DNA of 64,000 bases from positions 3,534,001 through 3,598,000 of the forward strand of contig NC_063269.1 of the NCBI RefSeq assembly GCF_910591885.1, read 5' to 3'. A program made the translations under genes and the position numbers. The stretch is from Bombus terrestris. Taxonomy: Eukaryota > Arthropoda > Insecta > Hymenoptera > Apidae. Under the pieces are notes generated by a model. That model did not search any database, was not told the origin of the DNA, and saw only the letters and a program-made list of their open reading frames with translations. Shown one piece after another: positions 35,613 to 46,860 of this stretch (its first letter is position 1; every line of letters starts with the position of its first letter).

Positions 35613-35822
35613 TTAAGATTCCGAATAACTCGTAAATCTGGTTTCTGCGGAGAAAATAACGTTGTTCGTTCTGAGAGGCTCTTCCTCTGTTTCAAACGAA
35701 CCGTGTGTTGTAAGTACGTAGAGAAAAATGACAGCGGCTAAGGTGGTAGCGAGGAAGGTTACGTTAAACACAGTCTCGAATTCTCGTTCTACGCCAATGC
35801 CGGTTAGTTCGACCCTTTCCAT
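35613..35822 (-). CDS. Small ORF, 69 aa, single predicted membrane span
   Basis: I do not recognise this protein. The minus-strand ATG at 35822 is the first in a frame whose upstream stop lies about 80 bases before it, and the frame ends in TAA at 35613. The layout is that of a small single-pass membrane protein: about 20 mostly charged residues, then a hydrophobic stretch VTFLATTLAAVIFLYVL at about residues 21-37, then about 32 polar residues with an acidic TEEE cluster. The initiation context is mixed (T at -3, G at +4). About 250 bp upstream on the same strand is a TATA-like CTATAAATAAAG (36085-36074). Against it, the plus strand is also open here as part of a 203-codon frame, and no poly(A) signal was found. 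A chance frame cannot be excluded. Confidence 0.17.
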   Translation of the reverse strand: MERVELTGIGVEREFETVFNVTFLATTLAAVIFLYVLTTHGSFETEEEPLRTNNVIFSAETRFTSYSES

Positions 35823-38800
35823 CGACGGGGCGACCTCTCTTCCTTCGAATTCACCTACTACCTTCTCTTTCCAGCCGTTCGTTCCTACGTGCCGCTACAA
35901 TACGCGTGTACACGCACGCGTTCGCTCGCGCTACCACTCGCACATACGTCCTCCTAATATCGTGTGCACGGACACGCGCAGCTGGTTTCGTGTGTTCGCT
36001 TCCAAGGGAAACCGAAGCACTACCCTTAATGACTCTGACGACAACCTACCGGCTCCGCACTTACTTCGCCTCCCTTTATTTATAGACGCGAAGGTGAGGC
36101 AGACAGAAGAGGCTGGGAGAATTGTCGGTGGTCGTAGGACGAACGACTCGGCAACGAGCTCTCCGGAGGAAAAGCACCTTCGAACCCGGGCGCGGTCACT
36201 CGTACGAGAAAATGAAAAATGTCCATCCCTTTGGGGATATCTGTCCACGGCACGCGACACCTGCCCCGATAGAATCGGCAATAAAGATTCGCCGGCTATT
36301 CGTCGACAGATATGGCCGTTGATAAAAGTGAACGGCTGACCGTGTGCGATCGGTATGGTCGACGAGAGACCGTTTGATTCCACTCGATTTCGTCCATGTT
36401 TCACGCTACTGGATCTGACTCCATTCCGGCTAGGCGATGTTAACGTCTCTTCCAATGACTCGTATCAGCGATTCGTGGTACGCAGAACTTTCGAGTATTC
36501 GTTCCTTTTTCCTTTTTTTCAAGTCTTTGTATAATCAAGTTAATTTCTAATTACGAAAAATAAATTTCAACGACGTAATAAACGTAGATATTAGATCCTC
36601 TAAAGCGATCATGATAGAGCGAGGGGCACGTTTCCGTTTCCAGTGGCAGATATCCCGTAACGATTTCTTTACAACGGGAAATTGCTTTTTATTACCATTT
36701 GGTCAGCGTTAAAACGAAGAGGGATAGTCACCCCCTGTTACTCCATCAAGAGAAACCCTCTCGAGTTTCACGATCTAATCGGTCTACATTCTTGTAATAC
36801 AAGCGATAAGAGATAACGGTCACGTAGTTTCTACTGATTTCTCCGTCACTTTGTGATATCGGGAATGACGAAAGCCTCGTGTGTATCGCGGACGAAAGGA
36901 AAAGGGGGAGAACGAGACGGTGGCCGGTTAACGCTTTCGTGCGATGCACGACGACTTATCTTTTCATCGATTCCTTGTTAAATGTCAAGTCGTTTCGCTT
37001 TTACGAGTCGCGCTCGCTAATGAACATCACGTAACCGGCCGTGCCGAGTCGATACGCTGTTCGACGTCGACGTGTACCCTCCTCCGCGGCTGCACGCCAC
37101 GTCATATTTTCGCTTGGACAGACCGAACGACACGATGATGGATAGACACCACGATTTTTCCGGCTATTCGCTAAGGAAACCACTTATCCCTATGCGTTTC
37201 TCAGGTTTCTACTACACACGTGTTACATAAATTCCAATTTTAACGCATGGTAAAGAATAACTCGGTTTTTATACGCGGCCTGACGAAATATATTCTGTCA
37301 TAAATCTAATCGTTAATATACAGTATAGAATCATCGATATCATAAAGAATAATATTCCTATGCATGTAGTACAAGCAGAAATTACGATGTAATAATTAAT
37401 CATTTAATGGAGCAGTTGATTGGAGGACAGTTGTGACGCACATCCAGCAGATATAATGAAAATTAGGAGTGCTTCGACACGGTGTTCGTCAAGCACGAGA
37501 GCGTTACGACCGCTTCTGGATTACACGGACCGGAAGTGACCGTCTCAGTCGGTCCACCGGGAGAACAAGGCACCAGGAGTAAACTTAATTAATAGAATAA
37601 ATTTCACCGGTACCGTAATCCCGCGTACATTTACCTTCTTGCGAGCGAAAGCAAAGGATGGGAAGGGTTGACGGTGTGGAGGAAGGGGGTGTGACACGGA
37701 GCAAATGTGGAATTCCCGGGGTGATTTACGTAAGTGGCCACGATCAAGACTAACGAGAGCTAATGTCAGATGCTTCTTGCACCGTGGCTCGGTCTCGACT
37801 ATCACGACGAACAAAGAAGCTACCTTCGTCCCGGCTTTTTAATTGCACCGGACCGCTTCCAGTAGAAATAGGTGACATCAATGGCTACTGAGTTCTCTGA
37901 TATTTCCTCGATTAATTTGTCGCAATCTGCCAGCGCTCTAAACGTATTACCAAGATTATCTTACGGCGTCCAATAAAATATCGTGTAAAATCTGTGTATA
38001 TTCAGAAACCTTAAAATACGACGAAACTAAAATCCCATGAAATAGGATTGCAGTCAGTAGCGTGTACCGTAACGCTAACGATACTCTACCGAACTTTGTT
38101 ATTTCTTGCGTTCTAATTTGGAGGGAATTACTGGTGAAAACGTATCCATATTTGAAGGATTAAATTCCATTCCAAAATTTTATCTTTTTTTCTTTTTCGA
38201 TTCGCCAGACTCAACCTTCTAAATTTACTAACTGTCGGCAAACTACTGTACAAATACTGTGCAGAGATTTACGAGGAAACAACGAACCAATGAAATTTAC
38301 AATCCAGCTCTCTGAAAATCGTCATCTGATCCATAAAGCAATCCGGAAGACAGAAACCGCCGTGGAGCGTTGTAGAAACGCGTTTGCGGGCGTCGTTAAT
38401 CGTAACGAGCCGGTGTTCGACGACGAGCGTGTTTTCCATCGGGCGATAATCGAGCGCTAATTGGGTGGTGCGGGGCGAAAGAGCGGAGCGGAGGTTGCAG
38501 GAATTCGGCGCCAGCAAAATTTCCGAAAATTTATAGCATCGTGTTCCCACGAATTTCGAGAGCCAGTCGAGAAACATCTTAACGAGGGGTCGGGTTATCG
38601 GCGGCCGGATATGCGTTCTACTTCCGGCGGGATGGGGTGAAACCGGTGCAGCCACGTTAGCCCGCAGAATTACTGCTCGACAATGATGCTCCTCCTCGTT
38701 GACGTTACACGGACCAAACTTTACCCAGCGCGGCGGCACACCTGCAATAACCATGGCATTCCCTTTAGTCATTGCGAGATGCACCGGAGCAACCGGTATA

Positions 38801-40135
38801 CTTCGATAATTGGGCTTTGGCATACAAGATCCTTGCCAGAAAACAACGGACGACGACCATTTCCGCCATAAAATGTCCACGCATTTGTATGTCGTCTCGT
38901 TGACAGTCTGGACTCTGGATACTTCGATCTTTCAACGAATAGAGTAGTTTATTCGTGGCGCAAAGCGAACCAAGATATTGTAGTTTCCAACGTTCAACGA
39001 AACGCATATTTTGAGTAGAAAGGTCGATACCGAAATTTTGTCTTGATAAGCGACGACGACGAATGTAATTTTTAAGAAATATATTTATCGAGATAAATTG
39101 CGTTAAAGCGTGTTTTGACACGATGTCTTTGATATTTTGGAACTGAGGTTAAGAAAAGCGATGAAGTTTCGACTTTGTCGGAGGAGTGGTTGTGAAGTTT
39201 CTTTGCAGCATCGGTTAACGAATAACGGCATGTTTGCGGAGTAGACAACATTTAAGAGCAAACAATCTTGTTATATAGGCCACCGAGTTGGCGGTATAAG
39301 TTTGGTTTATTGTGTAAGAAAACGGTGAAGTTGGCCGAAGATTCGACGCTGCCGAGAATGTTCTATAGATCCAGCTTGTAATTTTGCAGACTTCTTAGAG
39401 TATAATTGTAAAGTATCAGTTATGAAAACCTGTTCGTTATTTTTATGGGAAACAGCGTTGATTGCACGTGCGAATTCTTCGTATCCAACCGCGGTATGTT
39501 AATCGCGAAATATAAAATTAAAATTGCCAGAAATCGATGGAAAAATAGCACGTACGGGGATTCCGCTGGAAATTGCCCGGCGAAACTGTCCGGAAAACGC
39601 ATTTGTCATTATTCCAGGCCCGTTGCGGAGATCGTGTATTTTAAATAATGCGCGAGACGTGCATCGCATAATACCAGACGAAATTGCAACTGGAATTTTC
39701 ACGCGTGTTCCCGCTACTGGTCAATAAAACACAATTACTCATTGCACGTAATTCCCGCGTACTCGTTAAACGCGTAACCGTTTTACAAACTATCGGCGTG
39801 TTCGTTTGATTTCGTAGACGTGACGCGAGGACGAGAAGAATAGGAGAGAAAAGAAAACAGCCAGGAAAGTTTCACGAGCGAAAAATATACGGGCGAACGT
39901 CTGAACGAGAGGAACGAAAGAAGAAAATCGTTCGAGGCAGTTCGATCATGAATTTACCGAGAAATTTATTCCCGCCAGTTTCATCCGCCGCAACCGCGAA
40001 AAACCTTTAAACTTCTCGCTTCTCTTCGTTACACCCGCCATTTCTCATTTTCCATTGCAAACGTGTCTACCGCAAATAGTTGCTGCATGTTGTTCGCGTT
40101 TCGCGTGCGATCGAAAGAAACGTTGAAGAACTACC

Positions 40136-40513
40136 ATGGACCAATTAGCGTATCAATTGCGAATAAAATTAAAATTACACGTATCTTCAACCGCCCTCCA
40201 CGAATTTTCCGAGATGTTCCAATGTATCTACGGGAACAACGAAGCTGCTGAACGACCAGAATCGACGCGCGTTAAGCGACAAACCCTGATAGTTGCAACG
40301 GCAAATACCTCGAATACATACGACACGAGACAGAGAGGGAGAGAGAATTATTGCGTCTGTGATAAACGGGCCGGCAGATTACGCGATTATGGAAGTAGGT
40401 CTTCTCTGCAGGTGCGGGACGAGGTTTCGCAAGGGTTGCAATCTCGGTGTGGAGGCAAAGTTAGAACCCTACGGACATCGAAAGCGCCGCGGCTAGCTAG
40501 TGCAACTCGTTAA
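40136..40513 (+). CDS. Small ORF, 125 aa, unknown
   Basis: I do not recognise this protein. The ATG at 40136 sits in the optimal context ACCATGG and is the first ATG after an in-frame TGA at 40124. The frame runs 125 codons to TAA at 40513. The first half has ordinary mixed composition, with alternating Leu/Lys around residues 8-15 and two acidic patches. The second half is richer in Arg, Ser and Gly and has three of its four cysteines. There is no signal peptide, membrane segment, coiled coil or known motif. An internal CTGCAG|GTGCGG could act as a splice site. It has the best initiation context of the ATG-initiated candidates here, but no homology, promoter or poly(A) evidence supports it. 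Confidence 0.17.
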   Translation: MDQLAYQLRIKLKLHVSSTALHEFSEMFQCIYGNNEAAERPESTRVKRQTLIVATANTSNTYDTRQRGRENYCVCDKRAGRLRDYGSRSSLQVRDEVSQGLQSRCGGKVRTLRTSKAPRLASATR

Positions 40514-41867
40514 AAAGGAACCTAAGGTCTAAAGGGCATTGCTAGGCTGCCTCGAGTGCCGAGTGATTTACGATCGAGCTTCCCGGGGGCAGGAAATTCG
40601 TTAGGGGAATCTCTGGATTCGAGATGGGCTCCCGCACGCACCGTGCACGCTGCTCAAGATAATGTTAACGAGTCCGTTGGATAAACGCGCGCTACTCCAT
40701 GGTTCCTCCTTAATAACTCCATGTCGTGACTTCCTCGTTCGAGTGTCTGAATCTTCAACGCGGAGTACCCGACGAGCATCGTCTCGTCGATAAACCACTA
40801 CGAATTCATCACGCGGTGCCGCGTTGTTCCACGACAAAAACCCTGCTGATTCGCCAGAGTAATCCTGTCCCGAGGATGGAATTGTACGAACGAGGATGCG
40901 TAACGAGGGACGAGGGTTTTCTCTCGCGCATCGTCTACACGACGATCTCGGAAACTGGGACGTACGTGGTTCTTTGACGAAACGAGACTATGCATCTCTT
41001 ATGGGACAAGGTCTATGCCGAACGAGATGGCGAAATGGAAAGGGAATAGGTTAAAGAAGCAGCGATGAGACGTTTCAGAGAATTCGGCGAAAAGATTAGA
41101 GATCTCAACGTCCGTTGATGAAAGATCGAAAGGAAACTGGATATCGCGATGCAGCCGCGTAAGTGGAACGGTTTTGGACAGTGTACGATATTTCTGTTTA
41201 CGCGAACGTAGTCTTTCGAAACTGATTTTATCGGCGCGCATTGCAAGCAGACCAGACGATAATTTATTGCTATCGGGCGTCACGTTTCTTGTTACACGTA
41301 CAATACTTTGTTACGATGGAAGAAAAATTAATGGATAAAGTCCGTTATTCTTTCCGTTTGATGATGCGTGAAGACACGCGAGGCACCTTCGCGAATGGAG
41401 GCTGCGGCTCGAAAGTGGACCGAGCAATTGTACGGCTTAGCGCGCACAACCAAATGAAGATTATTGGAAATTTATTATTGATTGCGCGATACCCTGTTGA
41501 TCCCACTTACCGGATGATATTCAACCACGATATCTTCATGATTGGTAACCGTTTACGAATCCATTCCCGTTTCGAGCGTGAAGCTTCGATTTTCTTCTCC
41601 ATAGAAAATTACCACGTATAGTGTCCTACTTAGGAAACTGACATTTTTCCGTACACCTTGAATCCCGGTGGTAATGGGAAATTTGAAGCGATGGCAAACG
41701 TAAGATTCCTCTCGCTATTTCTAATTTCTACGGTTACAGCGTGCAGGAACGACAGATCGCCGAAGGTTCGCCGTAGAAATCGTTAATCTTCTGGCGGAAT
41801 TGCCTCGTTCCTCGTTAGTTTTGCATCGGGCATCGGAATCCGCCTCTCGGTGCTAGCTCCTGGAACG

Positions 41868-41898
41868 CGCGCGTACACGGAATGCTTCCGTGAGCGCG
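41868..41898. repeat. Compact GC-rich hairpin
   Basis: CGCGC plus CACGGAA (left) pair with TTCCGTG plus GCGCG (right) around a TGC loop, with a small 3-by-1 internal loop between the two stem parts. Twelve base pairs in 31 bases makes it one of the most stable short hairpins seen in the window. Role unknown. Confidence 0.85.
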
Positions 41899-42341
41899 GA
41901 GCTGCGAAGCGACAGAAAGAGATGGAAAGAGAGTAAAACGGTTGGCACGTCCGGCTTGACCGCGCGCGTCCCCCGGAGGACTTGAATTATTTCAATTCTA
42001 GCGAAATCGCAGTTTTAACGCGCGGCGCACGATGCACAGGGGAATACACGAGTCGCTGGTTGCCGATCGCCCCGGGGTACCTCGTGTAAAAGTCGACGCT
42101 AAACAGCCCCTTTTACCTGTGTGTTGCGCTCGCACGGGTTTTCGTCTTCCTACACGTTATACGGCCGCGAGTGATTAATAACATCTTAGCGCGCGTTAAA
42201 CGTTCATGCTTCTTCAGATTAGCCCGGGCAAAAATTGCCAAGTTTGAATGGCCGCGCATGCTCGCGGCCACCAAACGAAATAAATCACTTTGGGAAAGGA
42301 AGGGCCCGGTGCGTTCCAGCGAGGGCGCTGTTTCGTTCGTA

Positions 42342-42480
42342 TCCTCCTCCTTTCCTCTCCCTCTTCTTCTTCGTCCTCTTCTTCTCCTTCGTTTTCGTCT
42401 CCTTCCTTTCCGACCTCGTCGTTGTCCTCTTCTTTCTTTCTCTCTCTCTCTCTCTATTTCTTTTTTTCCTTCTTTTTACC
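42342..42480 (+). promoter_or_regulatory. Long polypyrimidine tract ending in a CAG acceptor-like site
   Basis: About 135 bases of nearly continuous C/T, with a (TC)n core near 42437-42453, end in TTCTTTTTACCAG, with the AG at 42479-42480. The downstream sequence has no long open frame, so this is either an untranslated-exon acceptor or simple sequence that mimics one. Minus-strand frames across it are Lys/Arg/Glu low complexity. Confidence 0.25.
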
Positions 42481-44303
42481 AGCCGCGTGACCTGAGTTAT
42501 GGCAAATAAAAGAACTCTGGCCAGAGGGCCGTCGCTCGAACATCGTACGCGCCCGTAAATATTACTTTTTGCTACGCACGCGTGACGTCCTCGAGAAAAT
42601 CCGCCACTTAAACGGTCGTGGGGTAGCACGACCATGCGAAAAATTCTGCTCCGTGGACCCCTACCACGCGTTCCCTTTTCAGTCGTTTCTTGTACGAAGA
42701 AAGCGACACGCGGATGATTACACGGGTGAAAGTGTACCCGGTGTAATGGGAAAAATCTGTCTTCCTACAAGAACCTCCTACTCGCGGTGTCGGCCGCTGT
42801 GATTCATAAGTTTGAAGTTAGTCGGTACGATATAAGCTTCGGTTTATGGCTAAGTTTTCTTTACCTCGTTCCATTGCAAAGCGGTTCTATAGCCTTGCAT
42901 AGGATTTTTGGCAGATTTTCTAAAGGCTATATTCACGAAGCACGAGTATCGAGCAACATGATATAGAGTCCAGGGAATAATGTTTTATCGAGCTATTGCT
43001 CGAGTTTATTTATGTCCGACCGTTATAGGGGGGAAACTCGAATTGCTTATGAATCCATCTAATAAAACTTTGTGATATTCATAAAACGAAGTAAGAGACT
43101 CTTTATGTGACGACTACACAGGCAAATATCGTAACCTCTAGCCAGATGAATGAAATAACCTCTCACCTCTGTGGTCACGAAAATTAACGATTTCGTTTTA
43201 ATGCACACGATTCGAACGGTTATATACGAGCCATTTTCCTTCCGACGATGAATCCAACCATGAACAAAATCAGCCAACCGACGCGTAAAAGGGAACCATG
43301 ATAAAATAACGCGCGTTCGAGTGTAATGAAATTTGTAGATTCGACAGATCCGATTCGACGTGATTACTTATTAATAATCTGTAATTTCGTTCGATAAAAG
43401 TGGATCGTGTCGAAACGCGTAGGGACCCAGCCGAATCCATACGAACCATATAACAATATCGCGTTCGAATTGAAAATCATTACTTCGCTACGGTTATCAG
43501 CAGTTTCGAGCAAATTACGCTAAATCGTCGGCATGCATCGGATGATTTTAACGTCATTATCAAACGTGGAAATGCTTAGCGCACCAACGTATAGGGTGGG
43601 GGCTAGCGGCGGGATCGGTTCGAATTGCGTAATTAATTATTAGCCCCTGCTAACTTAATGCGAGCGGCAGCGTTGCATCGAAATTGCGAAATAAGTCATT
43701 AAATCCGACAAAAGGGTGAATATTTCGAAAATATCGCGTTTCCCCCTATACCGATGTACAGAATAAATCTTCGACGAGTGGATTCTTGCGACTTCCAGTA
43801 TAAATACGATCGAATAACCGTTACGTTATATCCGCAAATGCATAGCTTAAAAGCTAATCGTTCGTACGAGAAATTTATCTACTCGTTGTTACAATCGTCG
43901 ATTTAACTATCATCGCTATCGTTAGATCGTAGATGATTCGCAATGGTGCGCGTTAAATTACTTAACTTCGGAATATTTCACTTTAATTCGTATTTTATAA
44001 AACCATCGATATTATTTATCACGTAAGTGTATTATACCGTGCAGATGATTATAATTAAAGCAGTACAATGAAAAATAAGTAGATTTATATACGCATAATT
44101 ATGTCCGTTTCTCGATAAAAACCAGCATTAATTACGTTAAGAATTAATAATCGTTTCAATAATCGTGTTTAATAATTACAAAGTCAACAAATCTGAAACT
44201 CGTCACCGATAGTTAAGCGATCTGGCTCGAAACTAATGTAAAATCTCGTAGTGAGTAACGATCCAATGACGCGAATTAACACTGTGAAACGGAAGAAACT
44301 GTT

Positions 44304-44364
44304 CGAATAACTACCCCAATCGAAATGATGGAATAACTATCCCGATCGTGATCGTCGAATAACC
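44304..44364. repeat. Diverged 26-bp tandem repeat
   Basis: Units begin at 44304, 44330 and 44356 (third partial). They share GAATAACTA.CCC.ATCG-type cores with several substitutions. An old local duplication. Confidence 0.6.
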
Positions 44365-45845
44365 AACACCTGCGACAGCAACCAACGACATCGATTCCAC
44401 GACTGTCGTTTGTCAAAGTCGTCGGATGATTTACTGAAAAATCGATGGCTCCGAGTTATCACCGTGCCGCGATTTAAGTAACGTCAGGCGGCAGAAGGAA
44501 ATACGCGCGGAAGGCAACGGCGATAGTCGTAGAAACGCGAGTGTCTCGGTTATTGCCAAGCGCAGTTAGTTACTATAATACGGTCGTACGCTTATAAACG
44601 CAAGCTGTGACATCGAAATGGAGCGTACAGGGCATTCTTAGCGAGGATCGTTCGCCTCGTTGCTCGAGTTCGAGCTACGAGCCACGAGGTTACACTCGCG
44701 CCGTCTGGAAGCAATCCAAAAGTAGGTATTACAATTTATGAACGAGTTCAAGCGCGAGGGGTATCTCCCTCGAGGATCGTCCCGACTATCTTACGCGGCG
44801 CGTAAAGTCCGCATTGTCTGGGAACGAGCGGAACGAACGCGTGCGCGCATGGTGCCAGGAACGCGTCTTCCACGAACGTGTTCCCACTCTTCTCTTTCCA
44901 CGAATGCTCCAGCTAGCTGAGAATGGAGATTCAAATACTCTGGCAACCGCGTACCTTATGGAAGATTTACGTAATTCGCTGATTACCAAGAAACAAACGA
45001 GCGGAAACTGATTCTTGAATTGGTCATAATGGCGATTGTGTTTGTTATTGGATATGTGAAGCGATTGTTTCAACCAGCGTAGGATTAACTCTTTTTACCT
45101 TTTTTCTTTTCCAAATACGAATTGTCTGCGGTTATTCGATTAATTCACCGTAGCCAGAGGAAAAACAATTTCGATAAACGGTTAAGGAGACGAATGGTCG
45201 ATCGATGGAAAGTAATGACGCCTATAAGCTCGAGATTAAGACACGCGTCCCTTATCGTCGTCATCGTGATCCGATATCATTCGAGTTATTATCTATCTAT
45301 AAATGCATACGTTGTTGCGTTAGTTATCTTGAAGCCTACGCAATCCACCTGGTTGCCCAATGTCTTGACCATACAATTCTTTCAGAAAGAAAACTCTTCC
45401 AACCTCCGGCAACCATTAATTCGCCATTCTGTCGAACGTCGAACAACCATCGTATATAACTGGATCGTTTAAGTACGTACATTTTGCAAACAATTTTACG
45501 TTCGAGAGTTGAGAGTAAACGATACGCAACGAACAATCGAAGGTGCCACGCCACGTTGTCGCGTTTCGCGGAGGCGGAATGCGTAATCCGGCCGTAGAAG
45601 GCTAGGCAAGATGCTTATGAGACGGAAGTCAGGCAAAACCGTGCGTCTAAGAATTATTGACGGCGTTTCTTTGCAAGTTTCTGCGGTGACGCGGCATCGA
45701 GAGTACGGACCAGTCACGCAAATACGAAAAGAGAGGCGAGGATCCTCCAGAAATCCGCATCGCGAGGTCTTAGCGGTTGAATAATGTAACGGGCATCGGG
45801 CTGAATGATTTAAAAGTAAAAGTCCTGAGCGACGTCACCGAAGAA

Positions 45846-45870
45846 GGGTAGAAAGCGGGCAGGGAGGGGG
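45846..45870 (+). other. Weak G-quadruplex-like run
   Basis: Four G runs (three GGG and one GGGGG) with loops of 8, 2 and 1 bases. The first loop is longer than the usual limit of 7, so it is a borderline motif. Confidence 0.35.
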
Positions 45871-46846
45871 CAGCAAGCGCTGGTTGCAGGGGCGAGAAAC
45901 GAAAAGTTTTATGTTATTCCATGCTGTCGGGAGAAAGGACAGACCCTTTGGGGTGCGAGTAAGAGATTAACATGGAAAGTTCCAGCGTTGCTGAAGTTCG
46001 CATTGGGGAAGGGCAAATGAGCCGGCGTCATTCTTTCGCCTGAATGGAAATGGAAAAGCTCCCGGTGCCCGTGGATCGAGAGACAGTGTGTCAGCTTTAT
46101 TTCCACCTCGAATTCTCAATGTTTTATGGTCCGTCAAAAATTTTTGGTCGCTGAACGCGAAGCTGCTTCTGCTGCCTCCATAGGCAGTGTAACGTGTCGC
46201 CGTGTTATCGCAAGCGCCAATTTCTCATTCGTGCATTCTACTGTCTGCTTTCAACGACGTAATAGAATATAAATCATACTAACCAGCCATTTCCGTCTCG
46301 GACGTTAATCAAGTACTACCTAGCGGCTAACTTGGATTTGAAACACTTCTTGCTAAACCTATCTCTTTCTCTTCCTCTGTGCCTTTCCTTCTTTCCTTCT
46401 GTCCCTCTTAAAAAGCGACAGAATTAAAAGCAGCGTAGCATGATTTTCCTCGCGCAACTCTGACAACTATACAACACCTTGGTCAATAAATACACTTCGC
46501 TAAATCGTTTTGCAAACATTCTCAGCAGAACTGTCTGCCGCTGAATACGATCGTTTCGACGATCATGCATTGCCTGACCACGGTCAGGAAAAAAAAAGGA
46601 GAACAATTGAATTGTCAACCGTGTCCTCAAGAATGTCGAGTGAAATGCTGGTGGTTGGAACCATTGTGATCGTAATGAACTATTCGCGTTAGAGAAATTA
46701 TCCCTTTATCCCGACTGGCTGTCACTTCTGGGTCAGCATAGTGTATTACACTTTCCCATTGGACATTAATAACCCATAAATAGCGATCATATATACACGG
46801 CGACCGTTGTAGGACCACCGATACCTAGCTCAGTGGGTACACATGC

Positions 46847-46860
46847 ACACGTGCACGTGT
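46847..46860. promoter_or_regulatory. Overlapping tandem CACGTG E-boxes in a 14-bp palindrome
   Basis: ACACGTGCACGTGT is a perfect palindrome holding two CACGTG E-boxes offset by 6 bp. This is the class bound by bHLH factors of the Myc/USF/clock type. Twenty bases upstream, TAGCTCAGTGGG matches a Pol III A-box, but no B-box or cloverleaf follows. Confidence 0.35.

Larger units (their letters stand above)
34047..42341. other. Non-coding stretch with two candidate small ORFs
   Basis: Apart from the low-confidence ORFs at 35613-35822 (minus) and 40136-40513 (plus), no gene is supported. 35730-36450 is CpG-rich and open on both strands (203 codons plus, 174 minus). The 203-codon minus frame at 38269-38880 begins at GTG and has no recognisable domain. 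34740-34900 has mixed GC/AT words that may be regulatory. A compact hairpin lies at 41868-41898. Confidence 0.45.

Noticed and set aside
35728..36455. 203-codon plus and 174-codon minus overlapping frames
   Set aside because: CpG-rich DNA has few stop codons, so both strands are open at once; neither product looks like a known protein.
37840..37862. AATTGCACCGGACC, reminiscent of the miR-92 seed
   Set aside because: Differs from the mature sequence after eight bases and lacks a hairpin partner.
38269..38880. 203-codon minus-strand frame of ordinary composition
   Set aside because: Starts at GTG, no good ATG context at its head, no domain, no clear splice sites; kept only as a note.
44742..45011. 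About 90 open codons without ATG, ordinary composition
   Set aside because: No pyrimidine tract or acceptor at the upstream end; another plus frame overlaps.
45846..45870. Second G-quadruplex
   Set aside because: First loop is 8 bases, beyond the usual limit; listed only as borderline.
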